Position numbers and translations under genes: made by a program
Shown: positions 1 through 6,352 of the stretch, piece after piece
How positions within the stretch are numbered: position 1 is the first letter of the stretch
Layout of the letters: every line of letters starts with the position of its first letter
The notes under the pieces: model-generated
What the model saw: only the letters and a program-made list of their open reading frames with translations
Databases searched by the model: none
Told to the model about the DNA's origin: nothing
From: Pelotomaculum sp.
GTDB lineage: Bacteria; Bacillota; Desulfotomaculia; Desulfotomaculales; Pelotomaculaceae
NCBI GenBank assembly: GCA_003489345.1
Contig: DNIT01000206.1
Location: 7,943 to 17,029 of the forward strand
Length of the DNA stretch: 9,087 nt
Direction: 5' to 3'

Positions 1-1177
1 GATGTAAAACCCGGCCCTTTTCGTGCAATATGGCCAGCAAACCGCTCTTTTTGTATGGGATGGAAAAGGTTGTCCGCACCCGCCTGGCTGCAAGGAGCCT
101 GCCCACAGCCGCCAACAAATCAGAAGCGCCCCGGCCGCTTATAGCGGAAATCAGCACAGCCGGCGGTCCGTTACCCGTACGCGGCAGTGCCGCTTGTTCC
201 ACCAGATCAATTTTATTATAAACCATAAGCGTTGGTTTGGCAGCCGCCCCAAGGGATTCCAAGACCTGGTCGACTGCCTTGATTTGCCCTTTGCTGTCGG
301 GATGGGAGGCATCTACCACATGCAACAGAAGATCTGCTTCCACCACCTCTTCCAGAGTAGCCCGGAAAGCTGCCACCAGGTGGTGTGGGAGGCGCTGAAT
401 AAACCCTACGGTGTCCGTTAGCAGGACGGCTTCGTTATTGGGTAAAACCACCCGGCGGGTAGTTGGGTCGAGGGTGGCGAAAAGCTTGTCCTCCACCAGC
501 ACGTCTGCCCCGGTCAGCATCCTTAGTATAGTCGATTTTCCGGCATTGGTGTAACCTACCAGGGACACCAGCGGTATGGGCGCCTCCTGTCGGCCCCGGC
601 GCAGCAGGTCACGGTGTTTACGAACATTTTCAAGCTCTTTTTTTAAATCTGTAATACGCCGCCTGATCCGCCGGCGGTCGACCTCCAGCTTGGTTTCACC
701 AGGCCCCCTGGTCCCAATACCGCCACCCAGACGAGAAAGTGCAACACCCTTGCCGGTTAAGCGGGGCAAAAGGTAGTTGAGCTGAGCCAGTTCAACCTGA
801 AGCTTTCCTTCGCTGGTCCTGGCCCGGCGGGCGAAAATATCAAGGATCACCTGGGTCCGGTCAATTACCTTGACTCCCGTAATTGCCTCCAGGTTGCGAG
901 CCTGCCTCGGCGACAATTCGCGGTCAAAAACCACAAGGTCGGCTTCCAAGGAACGACAGAGTTCCGCAATTTCCTCAGCTTTCCCGCTTCCCAAAAAAGT
1001 AGCGGCATCCGGCCCGGATCTTTTTTGGGTTAACTGGCTCAAGACCTCCGCCCCGGCAGTATCAACAAGTCTCGCCAGTTCTTCCAAAGAGCAGGTGGCC
1101 TGTCCGGGGTCGTCCCCCGGCGACTCGAACCCCACCAGAATGGCTTTTTCCGGCATCATGCCAGGTGTATTTTGCAA
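1..1177 (-). CDS. hflX: GTPase HflX, C-terminus beyond window
   Basis: HflX is a ribosome-associated GTPase that splits stalled or heat-damaged 70S ribosomes. About 392 residues are visible and the C-terminal end lies beyond position 1. From TTG 1177, the N-terminal HflX domain carries the glycine-rich GGGIGTRGPGETK signature (about residues 151-163). The G domain follows, with G1 GYTNAGKST (about 208-216), G2 in FATLDPTTRR, G3 DTVGF (about 255-259) and G4 NKID (about 321-324). The visible end, IPYKKSGLLAILHEKG, is the usual HflX C-terminal segment, so little is missing. The start is uncertain. TTG 1177 has AAAAAGGGG nine bases upstream, while ATG 1159/1156 has no Shine-Dalgarno sequence and GTG 1198 only a weak one. 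The long N-terminal extension found in some HflX proteins is absent. It lies downstream of the DUF362 gene on the same strand and is probably cotranscribed with it. The family call is very secure. Confidence 0.95.
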   Translation of the reverse strand, partial: MQNTPGMMPEKAILVGFESPGDDPGQATCSLEELARLVDTAGAEVLSQLTQKRSGPDAATFLGSGKAEEIAELCRSLEADLVVFDRELSPRQARNLEAITGVKVIDRTQVILDIFARRARTSEGKLQVELAQLNYLLPRLTGKGVALSRLGGGIGTRGPGETKLEVDRRRIRRRITDLKKELENVRKHRDLLRRGRQEAPIPLVSLVGYTNAGKSTILRMLTGADVLVEDKLFATLDPTTRRVVLPNNEAVLLTDTVGFIQRLPHHLVAAFRATLEEVVEADLLLHVVDASHPDSKGQIKAVDQVLESLGAAAKPTLMVYNKIDLVEQAALPRTGNGPPAVLISAISGRGASDLLAAVGRLLAARRVRTTFSIPYKKSGLLAILHEKGRVLH

Positions 1178-1238
1178 AAAAGGTCGCCCCTTTTTCACCC
1201 TGCTTCCGGTTTGAGTGCGCTGTTTAGAGGCAGGGTAG

Positions 1239-2315
1239 TTAGACGCTGATCAATTCGTATTCACGCGTGCCCAAACCGATTTTTTCAGCATAAACCAGCT
1301 GCCGAGTCCAGTCGGTTTGGGGGCATAGTGCCCGGAACTTATCCGGAACATCTCCTCTGCCTCCCAGGCGTGAATTGGGGAGAACCTGCTCACGGTTGAC
1401 TAGATCCACACAGGCCTGGTCTATGGCAACCGGGTCGCGGGAGGCCAGAATACCGATATCCCTGACCAGAGGGGCATCGCTCCAACCACAGCAGTCGCAA
1501 TCAGGTGAAACACCGGTTAAAAAGGTGATAAAGCCGTACTTGCCCTGTTTATTTTTCAAGGCCCCTTCAACATACTCGACAATCTTCTCCTGAATCAGTT
1601 CCGGTTCCGATTTCCAGCTAATCCCAATAGCCTGCACGGGGCAGGTAACGGTACATTCGCCGCAACCGATACATTTTTTTTCATCCACCACGGAAACCCT
1701 GCCCTTTACACCAATAGCGGCCGCGGGGCACCACCGGCTGCATTTGTTGCAAGCGGTGCACTTCTCAGATCTGACTTTGGGCAGAAAGTCGGCATGCATC
1801 ATCTGCTTGCCGCTCCTTGAGCCAAGCCCCATGCCCACATTTTTCAAAGCGCCCCCGAAGGCCAGCAACTCGTGCCCTTTAAAGTGGGTGACGGCAATCA
1901 GGACATCGGCTTGATAAGCGGCGGAAGCGATTTTGACTTCTTTGAAATTCTTACGGTTAATTTCAACACTTACATAGTCTTTTCCGGTCAGACCATCCGC
2001 TATAACCAGCGGGGCATCCACGACTGCGTAGTCAAATCCGTTCTCCACGGCCGTCTGCAGGTGGTCGACCGCGTTGGCGCGGCTGCCCAGGTAAAGGGTG
2101 TTGGCATCGGTCAAAAAAGGCTTGGCGCCCAGGCTCTTAACCCGGTTAACAATACGGCGCAGAAACTGCGGGCGGATAAAAGCCGTGCCGCCCTTTTCGC
2201 CAAAATGCAGCTTGAGCGCAACCAGGTCGCCGGCCTGCACAACCTCCGGCAGGCCGGCCCGGTTAAACAACATTTCCGCCTTATCCAGCAGGCTTTTATT
2301 GAGACCAGCCCGCAT
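1239..2315 (-). CDS. DUF362 protein with two 4Fe-4S ferredoxin clusters
   Basis: DUF362 family protein, sometimes annotated as an Fe-S centre protein. Its biochemical role is not established; an electron-transfer or redox function is inferred only from the clusters. Numbered from ATG 2315 (358 residues), the N-terminal part has LKLHFGEKGG, FLTDANTLY, THFKGHE and FGGALKNVGMGLGSRSGK, all typical of the family. Cluster 1 ligands are C186, C189, C192 and C196 (CTACNKCSRWC); cluster 2 ligands are C215, C218, C221 and C225 (CIGCGECTVTC). A further cysteine group, PDCDCC, is at 272-276, and DPVAIDQACVDLVN lies near the C-terminus. There is no signal peptide or membrane span, so it is probably cytoplasmic. 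Oddity: homologous sequence continues upstream in frame as AAKVYFTD, but no ATG, GTG or TTG precedes it before an in-frame stop, so the true N-terminus is probably at 2342. A promoter lies at 2391-2420, and hflX follows after a short gap. Confidence 0.9.
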   Translation of the reverse strand: MRAGLNKSLLDKAEMLFNRAGLPEVVQAGDLVALKLHFGEKGGTAFIRPQFLRRIVNRVKSLGAKPFLTDANTLYLGSRANAVDHLQTAVENGFDYAVVDAPLVIADGLTGKDYVSVEINRKNFKEVKIASAAYQADVLIAVTHFKGHELLAFGGALKNVGMGLGSRSGKQMMHADFLPKVRSEKCTACNKCSRWCPAAAIGVKGRVSVVDEKKCIGCGECTVTCPVQAIGISWKSEPELIQEKIVEYVEGALKNKQGKYGFITFLTGVSPDCDCCGWSDAPLVRDIGILASRDPVAIDQACVDLVNREQVLPNSRLGGRGDVPDKFRALCPQTDWTRQLVYAEKIGLGTREYELISV

Positions 2316-2339
2316 ATCGGTAAAATATACCTTCGCAGC

Positions 2340-2358
2340 TACAGGAATTACCCCCCCT
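2340..2358 (-). promoter_or_regulatory. Ribosome binding site and probable non-canonical start of the DUF362 gene
   Basis: On the minus strand AGGGGGGG (2358-2351) is followed by eight bases and then GTA (2342-2340). That is exactly where family members begin their M-A-x-K-V-Y-F strand; here it reads GTA-GCT-GCG-AAG-GTA-TAT-TTT. The G run can pair with the anti-Shine-Dalgarno sequence with one G-U wobble. ATT at 2348 is the only other near-start codon and lies too close to the G run. Either GTA initiates, or the gene lost a GTG start, or the base call at 2340 is wrong. Confidence 0.45.
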
Positions 2359-2390
2359 GGCTCGTTTGTATAAAAGCATCACCACTTACT

Positions 2391-2420
2391 AATATAACAC
2401 AATCCAAACACGCCTGCCAA
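2391..2420 (-). promoter_or_regulatory. Predicted sigma-A promoter for the DUF362-hflX unit
   Basis: On the minus strand the -35 box TTGGCA (2420-2415) and -10 box TATATT (2396-2391) are separated by 18 bp, each matching consensus at five of six positions. Transcription would start near 2384, leaving about 40 nt of leader before the presumed start at 2342. This supports a transcription unit separate from clpB. Confidence 0.55.
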
Positions 2421-2502
2421 ATTTAGACACGTAAAGGTTAACCATCCGCTCTTATGCAATATGAAACTTGCGCAAGGTTGTATCTAATGATTCACATCCA
2501 AG

Positions 2503-2623
2503 AAAAGAACCCCGGGGCATGATTTTCCTGTGCGCCGGCGGCGCTTCGCTCAGTCAAGAGCATTCTGAAGGATAAGTTCTTGCGCCGTCAATTTGGAAGC
2601 AAAAGAACCGTCCCCCTGCTTCC
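2503..2623. repeat. Repeat-like palindromic element after clpB (possible REP-type sequence)
   Basis: This non-coding stretch starts two bases past the clpB stop codon. It contains a 7-bp inverted repeat, GGAAGCA (2595-2601) and TGCTTCC (2617-2623), around a GC-rich centre that reads GGGGGACGGTTCT on the minus strand. It also contains a GCGCCGGCGGCGC palindrome (2532-2544), a CCCCGGGG palindrome (2511-2518) and AAAAGAACC twice in direct orientation (2503-2511 and 2601-2609). From memory, GGGGACGGTTCT-type sequences recur in Peptococcaceae genomes, sometimes near REP-associated transposases, but this window holds one copy and no transposase. It could also act as the 3' structure of clpB mRNA, although no T-run follows the hairpins. 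Confidence 0.4.
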
Positions 2624-2624
2624 T

Positions 2625-5213
2625 TTAGCGGTCTTCGAAAACCAGGCTGTTGTCAGTGGTGCCGGCTTTGACCAGGATGCCGGCCCGCTGGTCCTTTCTG
2701 CCTTCCAGAATATGCACTGAGAGCGGGTTTTCCAGCCGTTTCTGAATGGCCCTTTTGAGCGGCCTTGCCCCGAATACAGGGTCATAACCTTCCTCGGCCA
2801 GGAGGGCTCTGGCTTCCGGGGTGACCTCCAGATCAAGTCCCAGCTTGTTTAGCCGTTCCTGCAGCAAGGCCAGTTGGATATCTACAATTTTGATGATTTC
2901 TTGCTTACCGAGGTTGTTGAAAATAACCACTTCGTCGATACGGTTCAAAAATTCCGGACGGAAATTATCCTTCAATTCACCCATTACGTGGTTTTCCAGC
3001 TCCGTCCGGTTGTTGGGGTTGATCTCTCTGAACCAGTGGCTGCCGAGGTTGGAGGTCATAATCACCACAGTATTGCGGAAGTCCACAGTACGCCCCTGGC
3101 CGTCGGTCAACCGGCCGTCGTCCAATAGCTGCAGCAGGATGTTGAACACATCCGGATGGGCCTTTTCAATTTCGTCAAAGAGTATTACCGCATAGGGACG
3201 CCGCCGCACAGCCTCAGTGAGCTGGCCTCCCTCATCATAACCGACGTAGCCGGGAGGAGCGCCTACAAGGCGGGAAACGGTGTGCTTCTCCATATATTCA
3301 CTCATGTCATAGCGCAGCATGGCCCGCTCGTCATTGAACAGGAAATGAGCCAGCGCCCTGGCCAGCTCGGTTTTACCAACTCCGGTGGGGCCGAGAAAGA
3401 TAAAGGAACCCATCGGCCGGTTCGGGTCCGATACGCCCGCGCGAGCCCGGCGAATAGCGTTTGCAACAGCCTCGACCGCGCGGTCCTGCCCCACCACCCG
3501 CTCTTTCAGCAGCCCTCCCATTTGCAAGAGTTTTTGAATTTCCCCCTCCAGCATGCGTGACACCGGAATTCCCGTCCACTTGGACACGACCTCGGCGATA
3601 TCCTCTTCATCCACTTCCTCTTTCAGCATCTTGTGGGCCTTCTGCAGTTCCTCCAACTTCTCATTATATTGCTGCAGGCGCTTGTTCAGTTCCGGTATGA
3701 CTCCGTAGCGCAGTTCGGCTACCTTGCCGAGATCCGCTTCTCGTTCGGCGGCCTGCTCGGCCAACCTGGTCTCCTCAATCTTCTCCTTGATTTCGCGGAT
3801 GCCCTGGATGTGCTCCTTCTCTTTGCGCCAGTGCTCCTTCATGTCTTCCATCCTGGCCTTGAGATCATGAAGCTCGTCTTCCATTTTCTGCAGCCTCTCC
3901 GCGCTGGCCCGGTCCTGTTCTTTGGCGAGCGCCTGCTTTTCTATTTCCAGCTGTCTTACCCGCCGGTCGATCTCGTCTATTTCCGTGGGCATGCTGTCGA
4001 TTTCGATGCGCAGGCGGGAAGCCGCTTCGTCCATTAAGTCAATGGCCTTATCAGGCAAGAACCGCTCTGTAATATAACGGTGGGAAAGCGTCGCTGCAGC
4101 CACCAGGGCGGCGTCTTTGATGCGCACCCCGTGATGCACCTCGTATTTTTCTTTTAAGCCCCTTAAAATTGCAATGCTGTCCTCCACCGAAGGCTCGCCA
4201 ACATAAACCTGTTGGAACCGCCGCTCCAGGGCGGCGTCTTTTTCGATATGTTTGCGGTACTCGTCCAGGGTAGTAGCGCCCACGCAGTGCAGTTCCCCCC
4301 GGGCCAGGGCAGGTTTCAACATGTTGGCCGCGTCAACCGCCCCTTCCGCCGCTCCGGCGCCCACCAGGGTGTGGAGCTCATCGATAAAGAGGATGATTTC
4401 CCCCTGCGCCTCGCCTATTTCCTTTAATACCGCCTTCAGCCGGTCTTCAAATTCACCCCGGTACTTGGCGCCCGCAATGAGCGCTCCCATATCCAGGCTT
4501 AAGAGGCGCTTGTTCTTTAGTCCCTCCGGCACGTCCCCGCCCAAAATACGCTGGGCCAGACCCTCCACAATAGCGGTTTTACCAACGCCGGGCTCGCCGA
4601 TTAAAACAGGGTTGTTCTTGGTACGCCTGGACAACACCTGCACCACCCGGCGGATTTCTTCGTCACGCCCGATCACCGGATCTATCTTGCCCTTGCGGGC
4701 CAGGTCGGTAAGGTCCCTGGTGAAACGAGCCAGAGACTGGTACTTATCCTCAGGGTTCTGGTCGGTAACCCGCTGGGTACCGCGAATTTCCAGCAGGCTC
4801 TTGTAAACCCGGTCCTGTGAAACTCCATGTGCGCGTAAGATCCTGCCGGCTTCCCCTTCCCTCCGGGCAACCATCCCCAGTAAAAGGTGCTCGGTGCTCA
4901 AGTATTCATCCTTGAGCCTTTCGGCTTCTTTCCAGGCCAAATCGATAATTTCGGATAGCTCCTTAGAAAGGTAGATACCTCCGGCGCCCTGTACCCTGGG
5001 CAGCCGGCCGGCGGCAGCCTGCGCTTCAGCTTTTAACTTGTTCAAATCAATCTCGAGCTTTTGCAGGATCTGTTTCACGATCCCCTCTTCCTGCTGCAAT
5101 AAGCCCAGGAGGAGGTGGACGCCCTCCATCTGCTGGTGGCCGTGCTGAGACAGCAGGCCCTGAGCAGCTTCAAAGGCCTCCTGGGTCTTCAGGGTAAATT
5201 TATCCGTTCTCAT
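2625..5213 (-). CDS. clpB: ATP-dependent chaperone ClpB (Hsp104-type disaggregase)
   Basis: ClpB is a cytoplasmic hexameric AAA+ disaggregase that pulls polypeptides out of heat-induced aggregates and hands them to DnaK. At 862 residues it has the usual full length. The N-terminal double Clp_N domain covers about 1-145. AAA-1 has Walker A GEPGVGKT (206-213), Walker B IILFIDELH (273-281) and an arginine finger in ERRFQQV (330-336). The coiled-coil middle domain runs from about 405 to 535; its length separates ClpB from ClpC and ClpA. AAA-2 has Walker A GPTGVGKT (608-615), pore loop GYVGYDEGG (655-663), Walker B VILFDEIEKAHP (676-687) and sensor-2 GARPLKRAI (815-823). All catalytic residues are present. 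ATG 5213 has AGGAGGGG eight bases upstream. It follows hsp20 on the same strand across a terminator and shows no clear promoter of its own, so it is probably expressed by read-through from the CtsR-controlled hsp20 promoter. Confidence 0.98.
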   Translation of the reverse strand: MRTDKFTLKTQEAFEAAQGLLSQHGHQQMEGVHLLLGLLQQEEGIVKQILQKLEIDLNKLKAEAQAAAGRLPRVQGAGGIYLSKELSEIIDLAWKEAERLKDEYLSTEHLLLGMVARREGEAGRILRAHGVSQDRVYKSLLEIRGTQRVTDQNPEDKYQSLARFTRDLTDLARKGKIDPVIGRDEEIRRVVQVLSRRTKNNPVLIGEPGVGKTAIVEGLAQRILGGDVPEGLKNKRLLSLDMGALIAGAKYRGEFEDRLKAVLKEIGEAQGEIILFIDELHTLVGAGAAEGAVDAANMLKPALARGELHCVGATTLDEYRKHIEKDAALERRFQQVYVGEPSVEDSIAILRGLKEKYEVHHGVRIKDAALVAAATLSHRYITERFLPDKAIDLMDEAASRLRIEIDSMPTEIDEIDRRVRQLEIEKQALAKEQDRASAERLQKMEDELHDLKARMEDMKEHWRKEKEHIQGIREIKEKIEETRLAEQAAEREADLGKVAELRYGVIPELNKRLQQYNEKLEELQKAHKMLKEEVDEEDIAEVVSKWTGIPVSRMLEGEIQKLLQMGGLLKERVVGQDRAVEAVANAIRRARAGVSDPNRPMGSFIFLGPTGVGKTELARALAHFLFNDERAMLRYDMSEYMEKHTVSRLVGAPPGYVGYDEGGQLTEAVRRRPYAVILFDEIEKAHPDVFNILLQLLDDGRLTDGQGRTVDFRNTVVIMTSNLGSHWFREINPNNRTELENHVMGELKDNFRPEFLNRIDEVVIFNNLGKQEIIKIVDIQLALLQERLNKLGLDLEVTPEARALLAEEGYDPVFGARPLKRAIQKRLENPLSVHILEGRKDQRAGILVKAGTTDNSLVFEDR

Positions 5214-5250
5214 GATTGTTTCCCCTCCTGTTGTAAAAATTTTTGATTTA

Positions 5251-5280
5251 TAAAAAAGCGAGGGTTTTCCCTCGTTTTAT
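5251..5280 (-). terminator. Rho-independent terminator between hsp20 and clpB
   Basis: CGAGGG (5259-5264) and CCCTCG (5269-5274) form a 6-bp stem with a 4-nt loop, extended by flanking A-T pairs. On the minus strand it is followed by TTTTTT (5257-5252). It should end most hsp20 transcripts while letting a fraction continue into clpB. Only 37 bases separate it from the clpB start codon. A T-run on the plus side makes it potentially bidirectional, but no plus-strand gene lies nearby. Confidence 0.8.
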
Positions 5281-5314
5281 CTATAAAATATCAACCTGCC
5301 GGGAGCCTGTATCG

Positions 5315-5767
5315 TTAACCTTCAATTTCCACGTTAATTTCTTTCTTGGCGGCCTCATCCTGCTTGGGCAGGGTAATTTCCAGTACACCATCCTGGTAGC
5401 GAGCTTTAATCTCACCTTGTTTTACCGGTACATCCACAGAGAAGGAACGGCTGAAAGAACCATAGCTGCGTTCAACCCTGAGATAGTTTTCGCCCTCTTC
5501 TTTTTCTTCCCTGTTACGCTCTCCTTTAATGGAGAGCATGTTGTCGGTGAAGTTTACTTTAATGTCTTCTCTGTTGAAGCCGGGCAGCTCCGCGGTAACC
5601 AGCAGAGCCTCAGGGGTATCCTTGATATTAACGGGGAAGGCCCCTCCTCCCTGGGCTAAAGCCGTCTCAGGCACCCTCAGGAAGCGTAAGTTATCGTCAA
5701 AAAGCCTGTTAATGGAATGCTGCAGAGTGTTCAGTTCACGGAAAGGATCCCATCTTACAATAGCCAT
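5315..5767 (-). CDS. hsp20: Small heat-shock protein, Hsp20 / alpha-crystallin family
   Basis: ATP-independent holdase that binds unfolding proteins in the cytoplasm and keeps them refoldable for ClpB/DnaK. The protein has 150 residues, normal for the family. The short N-terminal arm starts MAIVRWDPFRELNTLQ. The alpha-crystallin domain runs from about residue 43 to the end and includes ELPGFNREDIKV, LSIKGER, YGSFSRSFSVD and the terminal-strand motif GVLEITLPK. The C-terminal tail EINVEIEG has I-N-V where the I-x-I/V oligomerisation motif is expected. The start is ATG 5767, preceded by AGGAGG (5776-5781) at eight bases; the same frame is open upstream to 5833, but that part is leader, not protein. 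It is first in the hsp20-clpB unit, under a sigma-A promoter with a CtsR operator and a long structured leader. Confidence 0.96.
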   Translation of the reverse strand: MAIVRWDPFRELNTLQHSINRLFDDNLRFLRVPETALAQGGGAFPVNIKDTPEALLVTAELPGFNREDIKVNFTDNMLSIKGERNREEKEEGENYLRVERSYGSFSRSFSVDVPVKQGEIKARYQDGVLEITLPKQDEAAKKEINVEIEG

Positions 5768-5916
5768 AAAGAGCACCTCCTGTGATATTTTGGCGGGGTT
5801 GCGCTCCCGCCAGCCAAACCTTATCGAACACATTCAATGGGCTCCCGGCAGTATATGCAAATGCGTCCGATACTCTTTCGGGGAATTATCCCGAAAAATT
5901 GATTTTGACTATCTTT
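5768..5916 (-). promoter_or_regulatory. Structured 5' leader of hsp20
   Basis: The leader is about 150 nt from the predicted start site to the hsp20 ATG. It holds two clear hairpins: TTTCGGG/CCCGAAA (5876-5882 with 5890-5896, 7-nt loop) and TGGCGGG/CCCGCCA (5791-5797 with 5806-5812, 8-nt loop). The second ends nine bases before the AGGAGG ribosome binding site. The length and the position next to the ribosome binding site would suit thermosensing or mRNA stabilisation, but I see no sequence that clearly pairs with AGGAGG, and neither hairpin has a terminator T-run. Confidence 0.5.
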
Positions 5917-5920
5917 GACC
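5904..5920 (-). promoter_or_regulatory. CtsR operator (CtsR box)
   Basis: On the minus strand the 17 bases read GGTCAAA-GAT-AGTCAAA, a perfect match to the known CtsR consensus RGTCAAA-NAN-RGTCAAA. It begins two bases after the -10 box and covers the predicted start site, so bound CtsR would block initiation. CtsR is the class III heat-shock repressor of Firmicutes, which loses DNA binding at high temperature. No CIRCE/HrcA operator is seen here. Confidence 0.88.
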
Positions 5921-5922
5921 TT

Positions 5923-5951
5923 ATTATAAGTCACGCTGTTTCCGGTGTCAA
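5923..5951 (-). promoter_or_regulatory. Consensus sigma-A promoter of hsp20
   Basis: On the minus strand a perfect -35 TTGACA (5951-5946), a 17-bp spacer and a perfect -10 TATAAT (5928-5923). The start site is predicted near 5915-5916. Such a strong unassisted promoter fits a repressor-controlled heat-shock gene. Confidence 0.9.
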
Positions 5952-6060
5952 TATCTGTATTGGATAATCTTATAAAAAATTTCCCCGGATTCAAAAAAAA
6001 ATATGTATTTTACCCGCCTGCTCCGGCCCAGCCCGGCTGCACTACCGTATCGGGAGAAGG

Positions 6061-6071
6061 TGTGGTATAAT
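6061..6071 (+). promoter_or_regulatory. Extended -10 promoter for the small membrane ORF
   Basis: TGTGGTATAAT contains a perfect TATAAT (6066-6071) preceded by TGG, an extended -10 arrangement. There is no good -35 box 17 bp upstream. The start site would be near 6078, upstream of the small ORF at 6102-6203, which ends before a terminator at 6249-6271. Confidence 0.5.
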
Positions 6072-6101
6072 GCAAGCAAAAAAGGAAGGCGTGATCGAAA
6101 G

Positions 6102-6203
6102 TTGCCTGTCATTATCGGATCGATCCTGCTGCTGGGTTTTTTGATCGGCGTGGTCACTGTCCTTTATTTCCAAAACAGGCCTCCCCGCCGCAGAAAACCA
6201 TAA
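6102..6203 (+). CDS. Tiny single-span membrane protein, hypothetical
   Basis: I do not recognise this family. From TTG 6102 the product has 33 residues: a hydrophobic stretch (about 2-23, VIIGSILLLGFLIGVVTVLYF) and a basic tail, RPPRRRKP. The frame is open upstream as far as ATG 6003, giving 66 residues, but the part before about 6075 coincides with the predicted promoter, and the basic sequence KKGRRDRK just ahead of the span could be leader or protein. GGAAGG (6084-6089) lies 12 bases before TTG, slightly far. GTG 6060 is an alternative start with a ribosome binding site that is too close. A discrete promoter and terminator around it argue for a real gene; a small leader RNA is the alternative. 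Confidence 0.45.
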   Translation: MPVIIGSILLLGFLIGVVTVLYFQNRPPRRRKP

Positions 6204-6248
6204 CCTGTCATACCGCCCTCTATCAGTTCGCTGCATATTGCCCTTTGG

Positions 6249-6271
6249 GACCTTACACGAGGTCTTTTTTT
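6249..6271 (+). terminator. Rho-independent terminator after the small membrane ORF
   Basis: GACCT (6249-6253) and AGGTC (6260-6264) form a stem with a 6-nt loop, followed by seven T residues (6265-6271). Flanking G-T wobble pairs may lengthen the stem. It ends a short transcript starting near 6078. Confidence 0.65.
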
Positions 6272-6295
6272 ATACCCCGGTCCACCATAAAAATG

Positions 6296-6325
6296 GAAAT
6301 ATTCGCGTTGAGACAAGCATAGACT
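6296..6325 (+). promoter_or_regulatory. Possible sigma-E-type sporulation promoter
   Basis: GAAATATT (6296-6303) and CATAGACT (6318-6325), 14 bp apart, resemble the mother-cell sigma-E boxes GTCATATT and CATACAAT at six of eight positions each. The predicted start, near 6332, lies about 20 nt before the ATG of the membrane protein gene. No sigma-A promoter is evident here. This is pattern matching by eye. Confidence 0.3.
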
Positions 6326-6352
6326 TACAGCAAAAAGGAAAGGAGGGAACTT

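Noticed and set aside
1872..2426. 184-residue plus-strand ORF opposite the DUF362 gene
   Set aside because: Antisense to conserved DUF362 codons, no ribosome binding site and no recognisable domain.
4252..4806. 184-residue plus-strand ORF inside clpB
   Set aside because: Antisense shadow of a fully intact clpB; the translation is low-complexity Arg/Ser/Pro-rich without a ribosome binding site.
5315..5833. Longer hsp20 reading frame starting at ATG 5833
   Set aside because: The added 22 residues are not hsp20-like, have no ribosome binding site and cover the leader hairpin; ATG 5767 has AGGAGG at correct spacing.
5296..5851. 12-bp inverted repeat (CTGCCGGGAGCC) flanking hsp20 at 5296-5307 and 5840-5851
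   Set aside because: Looks like mobile-element ends, but a perfect 12-bp match is expected a few times by chance in 9 kb, and there are no target duplications or transposase.
5768..5951. CIRCE/HrcA operator upstream of hsp20
   Set aside because: No TTAGCACTC-N9-GAGTGCTAA-like sequence is present; the operator found is of CtsR type.
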